Shown: one piece after another, positions 26,548 through 37,200 of the stretch
Position numbering within the stretch: position 1 is the stretch's first letter
Layout: every line of letters begins with the position of its first letter
Assembly (NCBI GenBank): GCA_026184775.1
Contig: JANCYW010000002.1
Coordinates: forward strand, 534,092 to 598,091
Source: Cyanidium caldarium
Taxonomy: Eukaryota; Rhodophyta; Bangiophyceae; Cyanidiales; Cyanidiaceae
Length of the DNA: 64,000 nt
Direction of reading: 5' to 3'
Position numbers and translations under genes: made by a program
Notes under the pieces: model-generated
Told to the model about the DNA's origin: nothing
Database searches by the model: none
What the model saw: only the letters and a program-made list of their open reading frames with translations

Positions 26548-28863
26548 ATGCCCTCCCTGTTTTCGTTCATCTCCTGGTTGCCGGTGCGGCCGACGGGTAC
26601 GTGGGGGCGCACTGCGCGGTGCTTACCCTTTCATCCTGCTCAACGGTGGGTGACGCCGCGATGGGTGTCGTCGCGGCCGGCGGCGTCGCCGCACTTGGAG
26701 GCGGTGATGGCGGCGCTGGCGGCCAATCCGAAAGCCGTCAAGAAGGAGACAAGTGGTGACGGTGTCTCGCCGGCCCCATTATCCCCGCAGCACGTGTCCC
26801 GTTATGCTATATCGCCGGCGACGGCGGGGGTGTTGGCCGAGCGCGGCATCACCGAGCTGACCGAAATTCAGGCGCTCACCTTCAACGACGTGTTCGCCGG
26901 CAAGGACATTATCGGTCGCTCGCACACCGGCACTGGGAAGACGTTGGCGTTCGGTCTGCCAATTGTGGAGCGGCTGGTGATTATGCAGCACGAGTCGCGC
27001 GCCGCCGCCGCCTCTTCGAATGGCGCCGTTGACGACGGCACTCCGGCGGCGCCGCCGCTGCCGTCGGGCAAGGGACGCGCCCCTATCGCCATTGTGTTGG
27101 CGCCGACGCGGGAGCTGGCGCGACAGGTGAGCGAGCAACTGGAGGCGATCGGGCGCCCGCACCGGTTGTCGGTGGCATGCCTTTACGGCGGCGCCTCGTA
27201 TACGCCGCAGGAGGGCGCGCTGCAACGGGGTTTGGACATTCTGGTGGGCACGCCCGGCCGCATCATCGATCATTTGCAACGCGGCACGCTGGACTTGTCG
27301 CATATCCGCGTGGCGGTGCTGGACGAGGCCGACGAGATGCTCTCCATGGGCTTTGCCGAGGATGTCGAGACCATCTTCTCCAAGATGCCGCCCAAGACCA
27401 ACCGCCAGACGATCCTCTTCTCGGCGACGATGCCGTCGTGGGTGGTGAAGATGGCCTCGCAGCATCAGCGCTTGCCGGTCATCCACGACGCGGTCGGGCG
27501 CGGGGAGACGCGTGCCTCCAAGACCGTGCGCCACATCGCGGTGCGGGTGCCGTCGGAGGAGTCGGTCCGCGCCGCCCTGCTGGAGGACATCCTGCTGGCG
27601 TACGGTAGCGGCGATGTTGGCAGCGGAACTGGTTTGCGCTGCATCGTGTTCACCGAGACCAAACGCGAGGCCGATGAGCTGGTCGCGAGCAGCTCGGTGT
27701 TTCGCGGCACCGTCGCGCAAGTGTTGCACGGCGACGTGAGCCAGCGACAGCGCGAGGCCACCCTGAGCCAATTCAAAATGGGCCGCTTCGGTATTCTGGT
27801 GGCCACGGATGTGGCCGCGCGCGGCATCGACATCAGCGATGTGGATGTGGTGCTGCAGTTTCGGACGCCGCGCGACCCCGACACCTACATTCATCGGTCG
27901 GGGCGTACCGGACGCGCCGGACGCGCCGGCACCGCCGTGGTGCTGCATAGCGACAGCGAGACCGGACTGCTGCGGCGGTTGGAACGCGAGGCCGGCATCA
28001 CCTTTGAGCGCGCCGGGCCGCCCACCACCGAGCTGATGTTGCAGCTGGCGGCGAACCAGATGGTGCGCACCGTGGGCGACGCCGCCACCAGTGCGGTGAT
28101 CCCACACTTTGAGGCGGCCGCCGCGCAACTGCTACGCGAACCGTTCGAGGGCGACGCGCAGCGGGCGCTGGCGGCGGCGCTGGCGGTGGCCTCGGGCCGC
28201 ACCCGCATCTCCCATCGGTCGGTGTTGACCGGCGAGAGCGGCCTGCGCACGCTGCTGTTGACCGCGCCGGGCGACGCGCTGGAGCCGCGCGACGTGCTGG
28301 GCATCGTTCGGCGATTGAGCGGCGACGGTCAGCATTTCGCCGACCAGGTGGGCAAAGTGCGCCTGTGCCGCGATGCGCGCCAGGCGGTGTTCGATGTGCC
28401 GGCCGCGAGTGCCGACGCCATCCTGCAGCTGCTGCAGCGGGCTGAAGGGCAGTTGAGCGGCGCCGAGGAGGGACCGCCCGCCGGCGATACTGGAGTGGCG
28501 GCCGCGGTGGTGCTGCTCAGCGCCGGAGTGCGCCTGGAGGCGTGCCTGCAACTGCCGCCGCTGCAGTCGGAGGAGCGGGAGCGCGCCCATTCGCGCTCCC
28601 GCTTCCGCGGTCGCTCACGGTACGGCGCCGACGCCAGTGGGAAGGCAGTGGAAGAGGACGAGGAGGATGCGATGGAGGATATCGGATACGGAGGGCGATT
28701 CCGCGGTCGTGGCGGTTCGTCGAGTGCGGCATCGCGTGATGCCCGGAACGGTCGGATGGGTGTCCGCAGCGAGCACGGCAGCAGCGACCGCACTGGACGT
28801 CGGGAGCGTTTCGACCGTCGTCGCGGCGGTCGTCCGTTCAGTCGTCGTACGCGCATGCCGTAG
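26548..28863 (+). CDS. DEAD-box RNA helicase with GUCT domain (RH3/DDX21-like)
   Basis: A 771-residue ATP-dependent RNA helicase. All core motifs are present: ITELTEIQ (Q motif), SHTGTGKT (near 125-132), PTRELARQ, GTPGRIIDH, LDEADEML (near 258), FSATMPS, FTETKREADEL, ATDVAARGIDI, HRSGRTGRAGR. After the core comes a GUCT-like region (about 555-630; SRSVLTGESGLRTLLL-type start, VFDVPAA near its end), then an Arg/Gly/Ser-rich tail (SRFRGRSR, GGRFRGRGG). The GUCT domain occurs in DDX21 and in plastid RH3 and mitochondrial PMH-type helicases that help ribosome assembly and intron splicing. The N-terminus (MPSLFSFISWLPVRPTG...) is basic and acid-free, so an organelle location is likely. Confidence 0.95.
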   Translation: MPSLFSFISWLPVRPTGTWGRTARCLPFHPAQRWVTPRWVSSRPAASPHLEAVMAALAANPKAVKKETSGDGVSPAPLSPQHVSRYAISPATAGVLAERGITELTEIQALTFNDVFAGKDIIGRSHTGTGKTLAFGLPIVERLVIMQHESRAAAASSNGAVDDGTPAAPPLPSGKGRAPIAIVLAPTRELARQVSEQLEAIGRPHRLSVACLYGGASYTPQEGALQRGLDILVGTPGRIIDHLQRGTLDLSHIRVAVLDEADEMLSMGFAEDVETIFSKMPPKTNRQTILFSATMPSWVVKMASQHQRLPVIHDAVGRGETRASKTVRHIAVRVPSEESVRAALLEDILLAYGSGDVGSGTGLRCIVFTETKREADELVASSSVFRGTVAQVLHGDVSQRQREATLSQFKMGRFGILVATDVAARGIDISDVDVVLQFRTPRDPDTYIHRSGRTGRAGRAGTAVVLHSDSETGLLRRLEREAGITFERAGPPTTELMLQLAANQMVRTVGDAATSAVIPHFEAAAAQLLREPFEGDAQRALAAALAVASGRTRISHRSVLTGESGLRTLLLTAPGDALEPRDVLGIVRRLSGDGQHFADQVGKVRLCRDARQAVFDVPAASADAILQLLQRAEGQLSGAEEGPPAGDTGVAAAVVLLSAGVRLEACLQLPPLQSEERERAHSRSRFRGRSRYGADASGKAVEEDEEDAMEDIGYGGRFRGRGGSSSAASRDARNGRMGVRSEHGSSDRTGRRERFDRRRGGRPFSRRTRMP

Positions 28864-28972
28864 GTGGTGGAAGAGAGGTGATACGATGATGTGGGCGTTG
28901 AGGTGAATGTATGTGTGTCTGGCGTGTAATGAAAATCTCCCTGACCCGACCCGGTTTCTTCTCTATCCGCTT

Positions 28973-29001
28973 CCTCTCTCTCTCTCTCTGTGTGTGTGTG
29001 T
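28973..29001. repeat. CT then GT dinucleotide microsatellite
   Basis: A CT run passing directly into a GT run in the 162-base interval between the convergent stops of the helicase and the coiled-coil gene. Confidence 0.8.
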
Positions 29002-29025
29002 CCCGAGAGATTCCACGTCCCCTAT

Positions 29026-29380
29026 TTATTCTCGAGTGAGTCGCTCTTCCAGGGCGCGACGTCGATGTCGCTCCTCGTCCAGCGCCACTTGCATGCTCTC
29101 GATCTGTCGACGCAGCACCGCTTCGCGTTCGCGGCGACTGGCGCGCGCGGACGACGGCGCCAAGGCGGACGCTGGGGGCGACGACGTGAAGGTGGGCGAT
29201 CCGACGACGGCGGCGCCACGTTGCCCATCGCGCTCGGCAACCGGTTCGATGAGCCACTTGCCGTCGCGCATGATGCGTCGCAACGGTCGACGGGCGCCGG
29301 CGGCATCGGCGGGCGCCGTCGTCGGGGCCGACAACGCCGACAGCATCGCCTGCGGCGATCCGAATCGCTGCATGGTCAGT

Positions 29381-29438
<58 letters not shown>

Positions 29439-31461
29439 TGCTGCTCCCGACTTGCGGTGTGGGCGGCGTCGATCCGGTGGTGTCGTCGCCGCTACCCACG
29501 CCCAACCCCACTGCCCGCTGGAATGCCGCCAGCAACGAGTCATCGTCGCTGCCCAGGCTATCCGACACACTGTCCCGGCGGGGCAGCGCGCTGCGAGGCG
29601 GGCGGGATGCGGAGGCTGTGGCGCCAGCGGTCGGCGCCGGCTCCACCGTGTCCTCGCCCGACAATTCACTGTACAGCGGTTGCGACAGTTGGGAAGCAGG
29701 CGGCGCTTCGGTGGCAGTCGCCGTGGCCAAGCGCTCCAGCGAGCCGGTGCGACGCAACGGCACCGCCGGCCCGGCCACGGAGTTCTCGGGCGAGGTGGCG
29801 GACTCACCCACTGCCCCCAACACCTGTCGTTCCAGCTTGCGCACCCGTCGACTGAGCGTCTTGATCATGGCGCGCTCGCTGGCCGCCACCGAACGCGTCT
29901 CCGACAACACAATGGCCGTCCACGCGTCCACGCAGCTGTGCAGCTCGCGGTTGCCGCTGACGCATTCGTCGCGAAACGACGCCAACTCGTGTCGCAGAAA
30001 CTCGGTCTCCTGCTCCAGCGCCTCGATGCGCTGCAGCGCCCGTTCCCACAGCGGTTCGCGCGTCGTCGGCGGCAGCAGCAAGCCGGTTGGGTGCGGACTG
30101 GACGCGGTGGAGGACGCGTCGCCGCGCACGGCCAGCCGGGCGGCGCTCTCCTCCCGCGGCACCGGCACCGAACCGGCCGACGCCGGTGGCTCCGACGCAT
30201 CCGACAGCGAGCCGCGGCTGGCGGTGCTGGGCAGGCCGACCATGACCGGCAGCGCCGACCCGCTGCCCGAATACGGCAGCATACCGGTGCTGGTGGAGCG
30301 CGGCACACCGCTGCCCGGCAGAATATGCGACGACGAGGAGAACAGCTCCGCGTACATTTCCACTAGCGTGGACAGCGCCGCAATCGCTCGCGGCATGTTC
30401 GCCGTGTCCTCTTCCAACAACAGCTGATCGTCGTCGCCGCTGAGCGCCTCCTCGCGCGAGCCGCCGTACGCGTGGCCACACAGGAACAACAGCGGGCCCA
30501 GCAGCGTGGCCGCATTGTCGGTGGCCGCGGCCGCGAAACTGGACAGGACCGCCCGACAGAACGGATCCACCAGCTGATCCAACACGTAGCTCAGCGCGTG
30601 CACCCGTTTGTCGCGCACCGCCGCGCCGTGTCGCCAGAGGGCGTTGCGCGCCGGTCGCACGGGCGCCCCCGTCGCCGGAGCGGTCGCCGCCACGGCCTCC
30701 TCGGCGACACCATTGTCGCTCAGCGCCACATCGGGCGGCAGTTCACCTTCGGCTGCGCGCATCAGCGCCTCAGCCTCCTCCGCCCCGAACAGCGGGTAGA
30801 ACCGGTCCTCCAGCCAACTGGCCAGCGCGCCCACCAGCGCCCAAGGCGACCGCGCCGTCAAACTCATGGTCGACGCGTAGCTGGCACGCTCGACAGGCAC
30901 GGCGCCGATCGCTGTTCGAGTCGCCGCTGAGGCGGGCGCGTCATACCCGCCACCCGCCTCCTCCCGATCGAACGCCGCTCGCAGCTGTCGCGCGTCCTCC
31001 CGCTCCATCGCCTCCCGCACCGCCCGCCGCCAACCGCCCAACGTCCAGGTGAACGATTCTCGGCTGGTCATGCCGCCACCGCTGAAGCCGACAGGCGTGG
31101 TCGACAAGGCGCCCAGCGAGCGCCCACCGTTCGACCGCCGCCACGGCGAGTTATCTCCCACAATGTCATTGCTGTTTTCGCGACCGACCGACTGGTACAC
31201 CGTCTCAGCGCCCCAGCCGGCCACGCTTATCGCCCGCACCGCCCGCACAATCCAGCGCGGCGGCCGTGGACAGTACAGCAGCCCGGCCGCCCCGCCCGAA
31301 CTCGCACTCGTCTCCACGCCGCGCTCCCGTGCCCGCCGTCCGGAAGATGCCCCCGACGGCACCCGTCGCCGTGATGGGGAGGGCGTGGAAACGAGGAGAG
31401 CGTTGGAGGAGGTGGGCACCGAAGAGGCGGCCAGCGGATGAGCAGTTCGCGGCGTTCCCAT
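29026..31461 (-). CDS. large unknown protein with poly-Gly tract and coiled coils
   Basis: An 811-residue protein of no recognised family. Residues up to about 390 contain folded-looking, mixed segments (WTLGGWRRAVREAMER, ALVGALASWLEDRFYPLF, LSYVLDQLVDPFCRAVLSSF). A Ser/Pro-rich linker follows, then a coiled coil (about 470-510, RIEALEQETEFLRHEL), another disordered Ser/Thr/Pro-rich stretch, a run of about 19 glycines encoded by a GCC/GGC repeat, and a short C-terminal coil (last ~35 residues, REREAVLRRQIESMQVAL). The overall design suggests a scaffold or adaptor. ATG 31461 is the first true ATG. Coding is supported by length and by composition differing from its antisense frames. Confidence 0.7.
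29381..29438. repeat. GCC trinucleotide repeat coding for poly-glycine
   Basis: About 18-19 uninterrupted GCC units on the plus strand, read as GGC glycine codons in the minus-strand gene. Likely length-variable. Confidence 0.95.
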
Positions 31462-32107
31462 GGCTGGGAAGGGGGAGGTGAAAACGAACGGGATGAACGA
31501 GAGACGCAAACGGTCCAGTTAACGTGCCCCCCGCTTCATGTGGGTCGTTCGAGAAAGGAGGTGGGGATGGGGGTGCACAAAATCACACGCGGCGTGCAGG
31601 ACACAGAACAAAGGGTGTCTCTCCTCGGTGGCACTCGACCCAGTCCAGCAGCTCCCACACGTGTCAGCCCCAACTCCGCCGGACCGAGCTGAGCTCCCTC
31701 GATGTTCTGCGGTCTACCAGAAGAAAGGCAACGCGGATGGGAACGCGTACCACAGTTCCCGTAACGTGTCCGCGTCTCCTAAAGCGCTCAAAGGTCCACG
31801 AAGAGTTGAACTGCTGGCGCGCACGCTGCGTGGTATCCACCGCCGGGACAACAAACCGATTGCGTCGCCGCGCCCGGCCGGAGACGTCACGCGCACGTGT
31901 TGGCCGCGAACTCGCCTTTCATGCGCTCCGGTCGGACACAACGCATATTCCGTCGTCAGCACCACCTGGCAGTCACGGAATGAGTCCGTCGTGTACGCCT
32001 GTCATACTCCGCGCCGAACAGCGAGTTTGTCGTGCGAGCACCGCACTCTGCAACATCAGGAACCGAATTTCTCTGAACAGCCTTCACAGCAAACCACAGC
32101 GGCCTGA
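31462..32107. other. intergenic, lower GC than flanking genes
   Basis: 646 bases between the start of the coiled-coil gene and the Fanzor remnant. Short overlapping frames show no domain. Composition is less GC-rich and less codon-like than the genes. It may include the left flank of the inserted element; no terminal repeat was found by eye. Confidence 0.4.
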
Positions 32108-33765
32108 GGCGATGCACCCCGTGGCACCTCGACTCCGCGCACCTCGCCCAACGTCTACCTACACGAGAGTTTCGTGGATGCCTTTGACTCCGACGACGAC
32201 CTATTCGAGGTGACGTTTGGCAGGTTCGTGCTGCAGGGAGGCCTGGACCGGTTGGCCCGACACTCTTACGCGGAGGAGCTGCAGTCGCTCCTGGACGCGC
32301 GCCACATCGCCTATGATAGCGACGCGGGCTATGAGCGCCTCGTCGACCAATCAACCGATGTCGCATGTGGACCGCCCGGCCAGAGTGGGGCGCCTGTCGC
32401 GGAAGCAGCGCCGCGTCAGCGCCAATGCAGGCACGTGGGCGGCGGCGCTCCGGCTGAATCGCCTGCGCAGGCGTCCGCCCAGGAGGCGTGTGCGCGTTTC
32501 GCGGTGAGCGTCCAGCATCGAAGCACCGGCACAGCTGGAGCCGCCACAAGAGGCTGTCGCCGTGCTGGACGGCCTGCTCGATTCGACGGCGATTCTCTCG
32601 GCATCGTTCGCACTGACCGACGATGAGGAGCATCTGAGTTGCGTCGACCGAATGCTCGATACGTGTGCGATGCTGCATTACCCGCAGCCGCCCGAGCCGC
32701 AGCCCACGGCGCCCGAAAACCGCAAGCCGTTGCCGGTGGTCTCGAACCGCGGCCCGGCGGCCAAGTACGCGCCGCAGCTGGGCGAGGCCGTACTGCCCCG
32801 GGGACGCCGTGTTTTCCTCGAGCAGGGCTCGCAACACCACATCAAGCGTCACTCAGAAGAGTGGATCCGCCGCCATTTCACGGTAGGTGCGCGCGATTGA
32901 GGAGAGCGCGTGCGCATGTGCCGGCGGTGTTGCCGCTGCGCGGTTCCCATGTGCCCGGCCACATCATGCTGGACACAACGGGACTGACGCAGCTGATGCC
33001 GCTCTAGTCAGTTGTGCCGCTGCGGTCAGCTGCGGGCGCGGAGCGCGCGGCAAGAATGGTCGTCGGGTTGGCGACTGCATCGCCGGGGCAGATCGCTGCA
33101 GGCGCTGCCAGGCACGCTGCGAGAGTCTGCAGTGTGCCGAGAGCGTCGCCACGCTGGAGGCAGCGCTCTCGGCACAACACTGTAAGCGCTCGATGACCGT
33201 CGACGGGCAGCGCCAATGGCTCCGAGCCATCCACGACGTGGAGCAGGCGCTGGGCGAGCACTACGTCCACGAGGTGTTTCGCAAGATGCGGCACGCATTC
33301 CAGTGCAACGCGGCGCGTTCGTGTGTGACCGCCTCCTGAACCGTTTCCAAGAGTGCTGTTCGGCAAGCCGGGCGACGTGCTGGTGCTTTTTGGCGACTGG
33401 GTATGGGCGCGTATCTCATGCGCAGCAGCCCGCCACTGAAAGTCAAGCAGTGGCGCGACCTGTTCGTGCGCCGCGTCCACCACGTGTACCTCATCGACGC
33501 AGCGTGCACCAGCAGGATACGCGCGGTGTGCTACCGCAGCGAGATCATGCACTGCAAGATGCACAAGGAGCCGCATTCTGGCTAGGAGCGTTGAATGTGG
33601 CGTTGGGTGCAGTGTCAGAATCCGGGTTGTAGCCGCATATTGCGCCGCGAAAAGAACGCCATATTCAACTTGATGCGCGCCGCCCAAGCCATTCTGAATG
33701 ACGAGGAGCATCCGATATACTTGCGTCGCCGTAATCTATCGGCGAGCGCGTCGAGTGTGCAATCC
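32108..33765 (+). pseudogene. decayed Fanzor1-type (eukaryotic TnpB/OMEGA) nuclease gene
   Basis: Pieces of a Fanzor protein appear in order on the plus strand but in different frames. N-terminal part: an acidic segment with DAFDSDDDLF then SYAEELQSLLDARHI (SAP-like, 32174-32350), shifting frame, with an in-frame TGA at 32505, and on to HIKRHSEEWIRRHF (to ~32890). Then LPLRGSHVPGHIMLDTT (~32925-32990); ALGEHYVHEVFRKMRHAF (~33245-33300); RLLNRFQ (~33332); VLFGKPGDVLVLFGDW (33353-33400); VHHVYLIDAACTS (~33475-33515); and a zinc-ribbon end VQCQNPGC with RILRREKNAIFNLMRAAQ (~33607-33690), with a TAG at 33583. In Fanzor1 proteins, fGDW, LIDEfrTS and RDxNA hold RuvC residues; here Glu of LIDE is Ala and RD is RE, so even the reading pieces look inactive. 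At least three single-base-type frame changes fall within about 150 bases. Confidence 0.82.
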
Positions 33766-34263
33766 GTGCCATTCGATGCATTCGACCCGATCCGGCGCCA
33801 TTGCCCGCGCGATCGACGATTTCGATTTCGGACGAGAGACGGCGGGAGATGGCGACGGCGAGCTGCATTGGTTTTTCCGGTGGTAAGTACCACAAAACGC
33901 GCTCGCGGACAGATCACACTTTGGGTGGACGCTCGAGCATATTTGGACACGCAGACACTTACGGAAACTGCGATTCGCGTTCCTTTCTGCGTCGCCTTTG
34001 TTCTGTTGTACCCAAAAAAAACGTGCAGGGGTCTGGGCCGGCCCGAAGGAGCTGGCGGGTTGACGCCGGAGCTGGCTGGATCGCGCGGAGCGGTGGAAGC
34101 GTGAGCGACACGATACGCGTCTCACGAAGAATCCCGGGACCATGAATGTAGCGCACCGCTCGGGATGCATCGAATGGAGGAGCAACTCCACAGCACACGC
34201 CAAAACCTTCACTGCGCATTCCAACCGATCATACACTGCACGTATCCTACTCCACATCTCTTC
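33766..34263. other. gene-free flank of the Fanzor remnant
   Basis: 498 bases between the remnant and the CTR9 stop. It contains an A8 run near 34013-34021 and no recognisable gene. In related elements the guide-RNA end lies downstream of or overlapping the nuclease gene, so this flank could hold its relic; no structure was recognised. Confidence 0.4.
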
Positions 34264-37200
34264 TCACCCCTCTTCCTCCTCGTCGACGACCACCCGCCGC
34301 GGCCGAGCCGGCGTAACGTCCGCCGCCTCTATATCCTCTCCCAGCACATCCCTACTCGACTGCACCTCAGTTGCCTCTCTCCCGACAACCTCCTCCGCCT
34401 CTCCTTCATGGGTCTCCTGCTCTTCCTCTTCCTGCTCTCCGACGTCCGACAATCCGTGCTCCGTGCGCCATTCTTGTTCGGCGCTCTTGCGCTGGCGCTT
34501 GCGCCTCTTTGGCACTGCGGTCGCCTGCGTGTGCGCACGACGACCGCGCCCGCCGTCTCGCTTCGCGGCACGATCACCCTGCTGGTCATCGAGCGTCAGC
34601 GACGCATCCACCTCCACCAACACATCCGGTTGGCGCCGTCCGCGTCGCTGCGCATTCCACTCCTGTTGTCGACGAGCCAGCTCGCGCTGTTGCTCCAGCG
34701 CCATCCGCTCCAGCTCCTCCTCCTCGCGTCGCTGGGCCTCGGCACGCGCCTGCGCCGCCAGCGCCTGTCGCTGCGCCTCCTGTTCGCGCAGCTGTTGCTG
34801 GAGCCGGCGCTCTTCGCGGGCGGCTTGCGCGGCGCGCTGAGCCAGCGCTCGCGCCTCCACCCCCTCGGCATGTCGCCGCTGGCACCAGTGGGCATTGCGG
34901 CGAGCAGCGTCGGCATCTACCAACCGATGCGTCGCGCCCGCCGCGCAGCGTTGCCATGCCTTGGCTTCGGCCGCCGACATCACGGAAGCGGCCGCGACCG
35001 CCACCTCCACCGCTGCAAACGTCTCTCGCGCCCGCTCCAGCAACGCCAGCCCGTGCTCCAACTCGGTCGCGTTATCGCCGCGCTCCATCATCTTGTCGGC
35101 CTGCAGCGCCAGCGCCAACGCCCAGTTGAACCACAACGTCCACGCCGCCGGCTGCCGCTGCAACGCCCGTTGCCAGACGCGCGCGCTCTCGTCGTGTCTA
35201 CCCATCTCGCCCAGCGCCACCGCCAACATCACCATCGATTCGGCATCCGCACCGCCGCTCGCTATCTGTTCCTCCGCCAAGCGCACCGCGGCGCGAAGCC
35301 CGGCCGGCATCGTAGCCCCGCGCAGCACATGCACCGCCACCAAGTTGGCGCGCGCGCACGCCACCACCGACGGCTCGATGCCCGGCGCGGCGCCCTGTTG
35401 TACCACCGCCGCATAACACTCTTCCGCCTCCTGCAGCAGGTTGCGCTCCTGGAAGAACACCCCCAGCAGGTTCATGGCGGCCACATTGCCCGGCGAACGT
35501 TGCAGCACCGACGCCAGAATGTGTCCGGCGGCCGCCAGAAACTTGTCGCACCGCCTCGGATGGTGGTGTCGGGAGACGCTGCGCGCCATGACGATGTAGT
35601 AGCTGGCCATCACCACATCACAGTACGAGCGGACCGCTCCACCTGACGATGACGACGTCACCTTTTTCCACTCGTCGCGGTGGTGCACAAAATACTCAAA
35701 CCACTGCTGCGCGTCCTCCACGCGCCCCTGCGCCTGAAACAAGAAGGCCAGCGCAAACACCGCCTGCGGATGCGGCACGGCGGCGCGAAAGTAGCGCTCG
35801 GCGGCGGCCAGGTCGCGTCGATAACGCTCCGCCAGTACGCCCAGCCGGAGTGCCGCATCCACATAGGCGGAATAGGTGCGGTGAATGGCCTCGAAAAGGC
35901 GTTCGGCCGCGGACAGCGCCCCGTCCATCTCCCACAGCCGCGCGTAGTTGTACGCCATGGTGACGTGCTCCGGCTCGCGCAACAACGCCGATACCACCGC
36001 GACGGCATCCGACGGCGGCATTTCCGGCACCACCGCGCGCACCGCTTCCCGCATGGCGTCCATTGCGGCGGACAACGCGCCGTCGCGCGCCGACAGCGCC
36101 GCCACGTTGTTCCACAACAGCGCATCGTCCGGCCGCCGGGCCAGCACCGCTCGATACAGGTCGCAGCCGCGTTGCGGCTCGCGCAACTCCACCAGCTGTG
36201 CCAGACAAATGCAAGCATCGTCGGGCAACGCCGCCAGCGGCACTCGGTTCAACACCTGCACGGCCTGTTGTCCCAGGGTATCGCGCGCCGTTTCGGTTAT
36301 GTCAGGCGCCCGCGATGCCATCGCCAGCGCCACGCCCCACAGGGCAGTGGCCTCCAAACCGGCCGCCTCGTCTCTGTTACCATCGCGCAAGGCACCGCTT
36401 GTGGCCAGTTCCAGCTGCGGCATCACCCGCGCCCATTCGTCGGCCGCCTGAGCGTACTCGCCGCGGGCCAACAGCAATCGCGCCAACGCATATCGCGCCA
36501 CCGCCGACTCGACGCCGTGCTGCAGACACGTGCCGTAGAGCGTCTCGGCGGTGGTCACGTCGCCGCGCTGATGATGCCATCGGGCACGCAACGCATCGCT
36601 GCGCGCTCGCGCCTGTCGGGTGTTACCGCGGCGCATCGGCGCCGCCGCCTCGTCCAGCACCGCGCCGCTGTGCGCCGGCCGCGCTGTGGCCAATGCATTG
36701 CGCACCCGCCGATCCTCGCCGTACAGCACATACGCCTCACGCAGCAGCTCGGCGGAGAGGCTGTCCGCCGCCTCGGGTGTGCGACGCTCCAGCGCTCGCG
36801 CCACCGCCCAGGCGCCCAGCAGCGTGTTCACCGACGGCTGCCGCCGGGCATCGTCCGCAGCGCCCACCCCGGTGCATTCCGCTCGCAGCACGTAGCCAAA
36901 CACCCGACCGGCGCGCTGCCACTGTTGTGCTGCCGCTAGCGCGTACGCGTACCACCGCCACCACGGCAGCGGTGCGTCGTCACCGTACTGCCGGAGGGCA
37001 TCGGCCAGCAGGCCAGCAGCACGGTGGGCGGCATCGACAATACCACCGCCGCTGGCGCTGTCCTCATCCGCCAGGATCGACAGCGCCAGTCCCACGCGCG
37101 CCAACATGGCCAGCGCCGGGGTGGACCGGTCCGTCAGGGCGCGCGCGTGCTCCTCGAACAGAGGGCGCGCTCCGCGGGCATCGCCCAGGAAGAGCCGCAG

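Noticed and set aside
32108-33765. Reading the Fanzor locus as several small genes
   Set aside because: The fragments follow the order of one known protein family and are linked only by frame changes and stops, so a single decayed gene is the simpler explanation.
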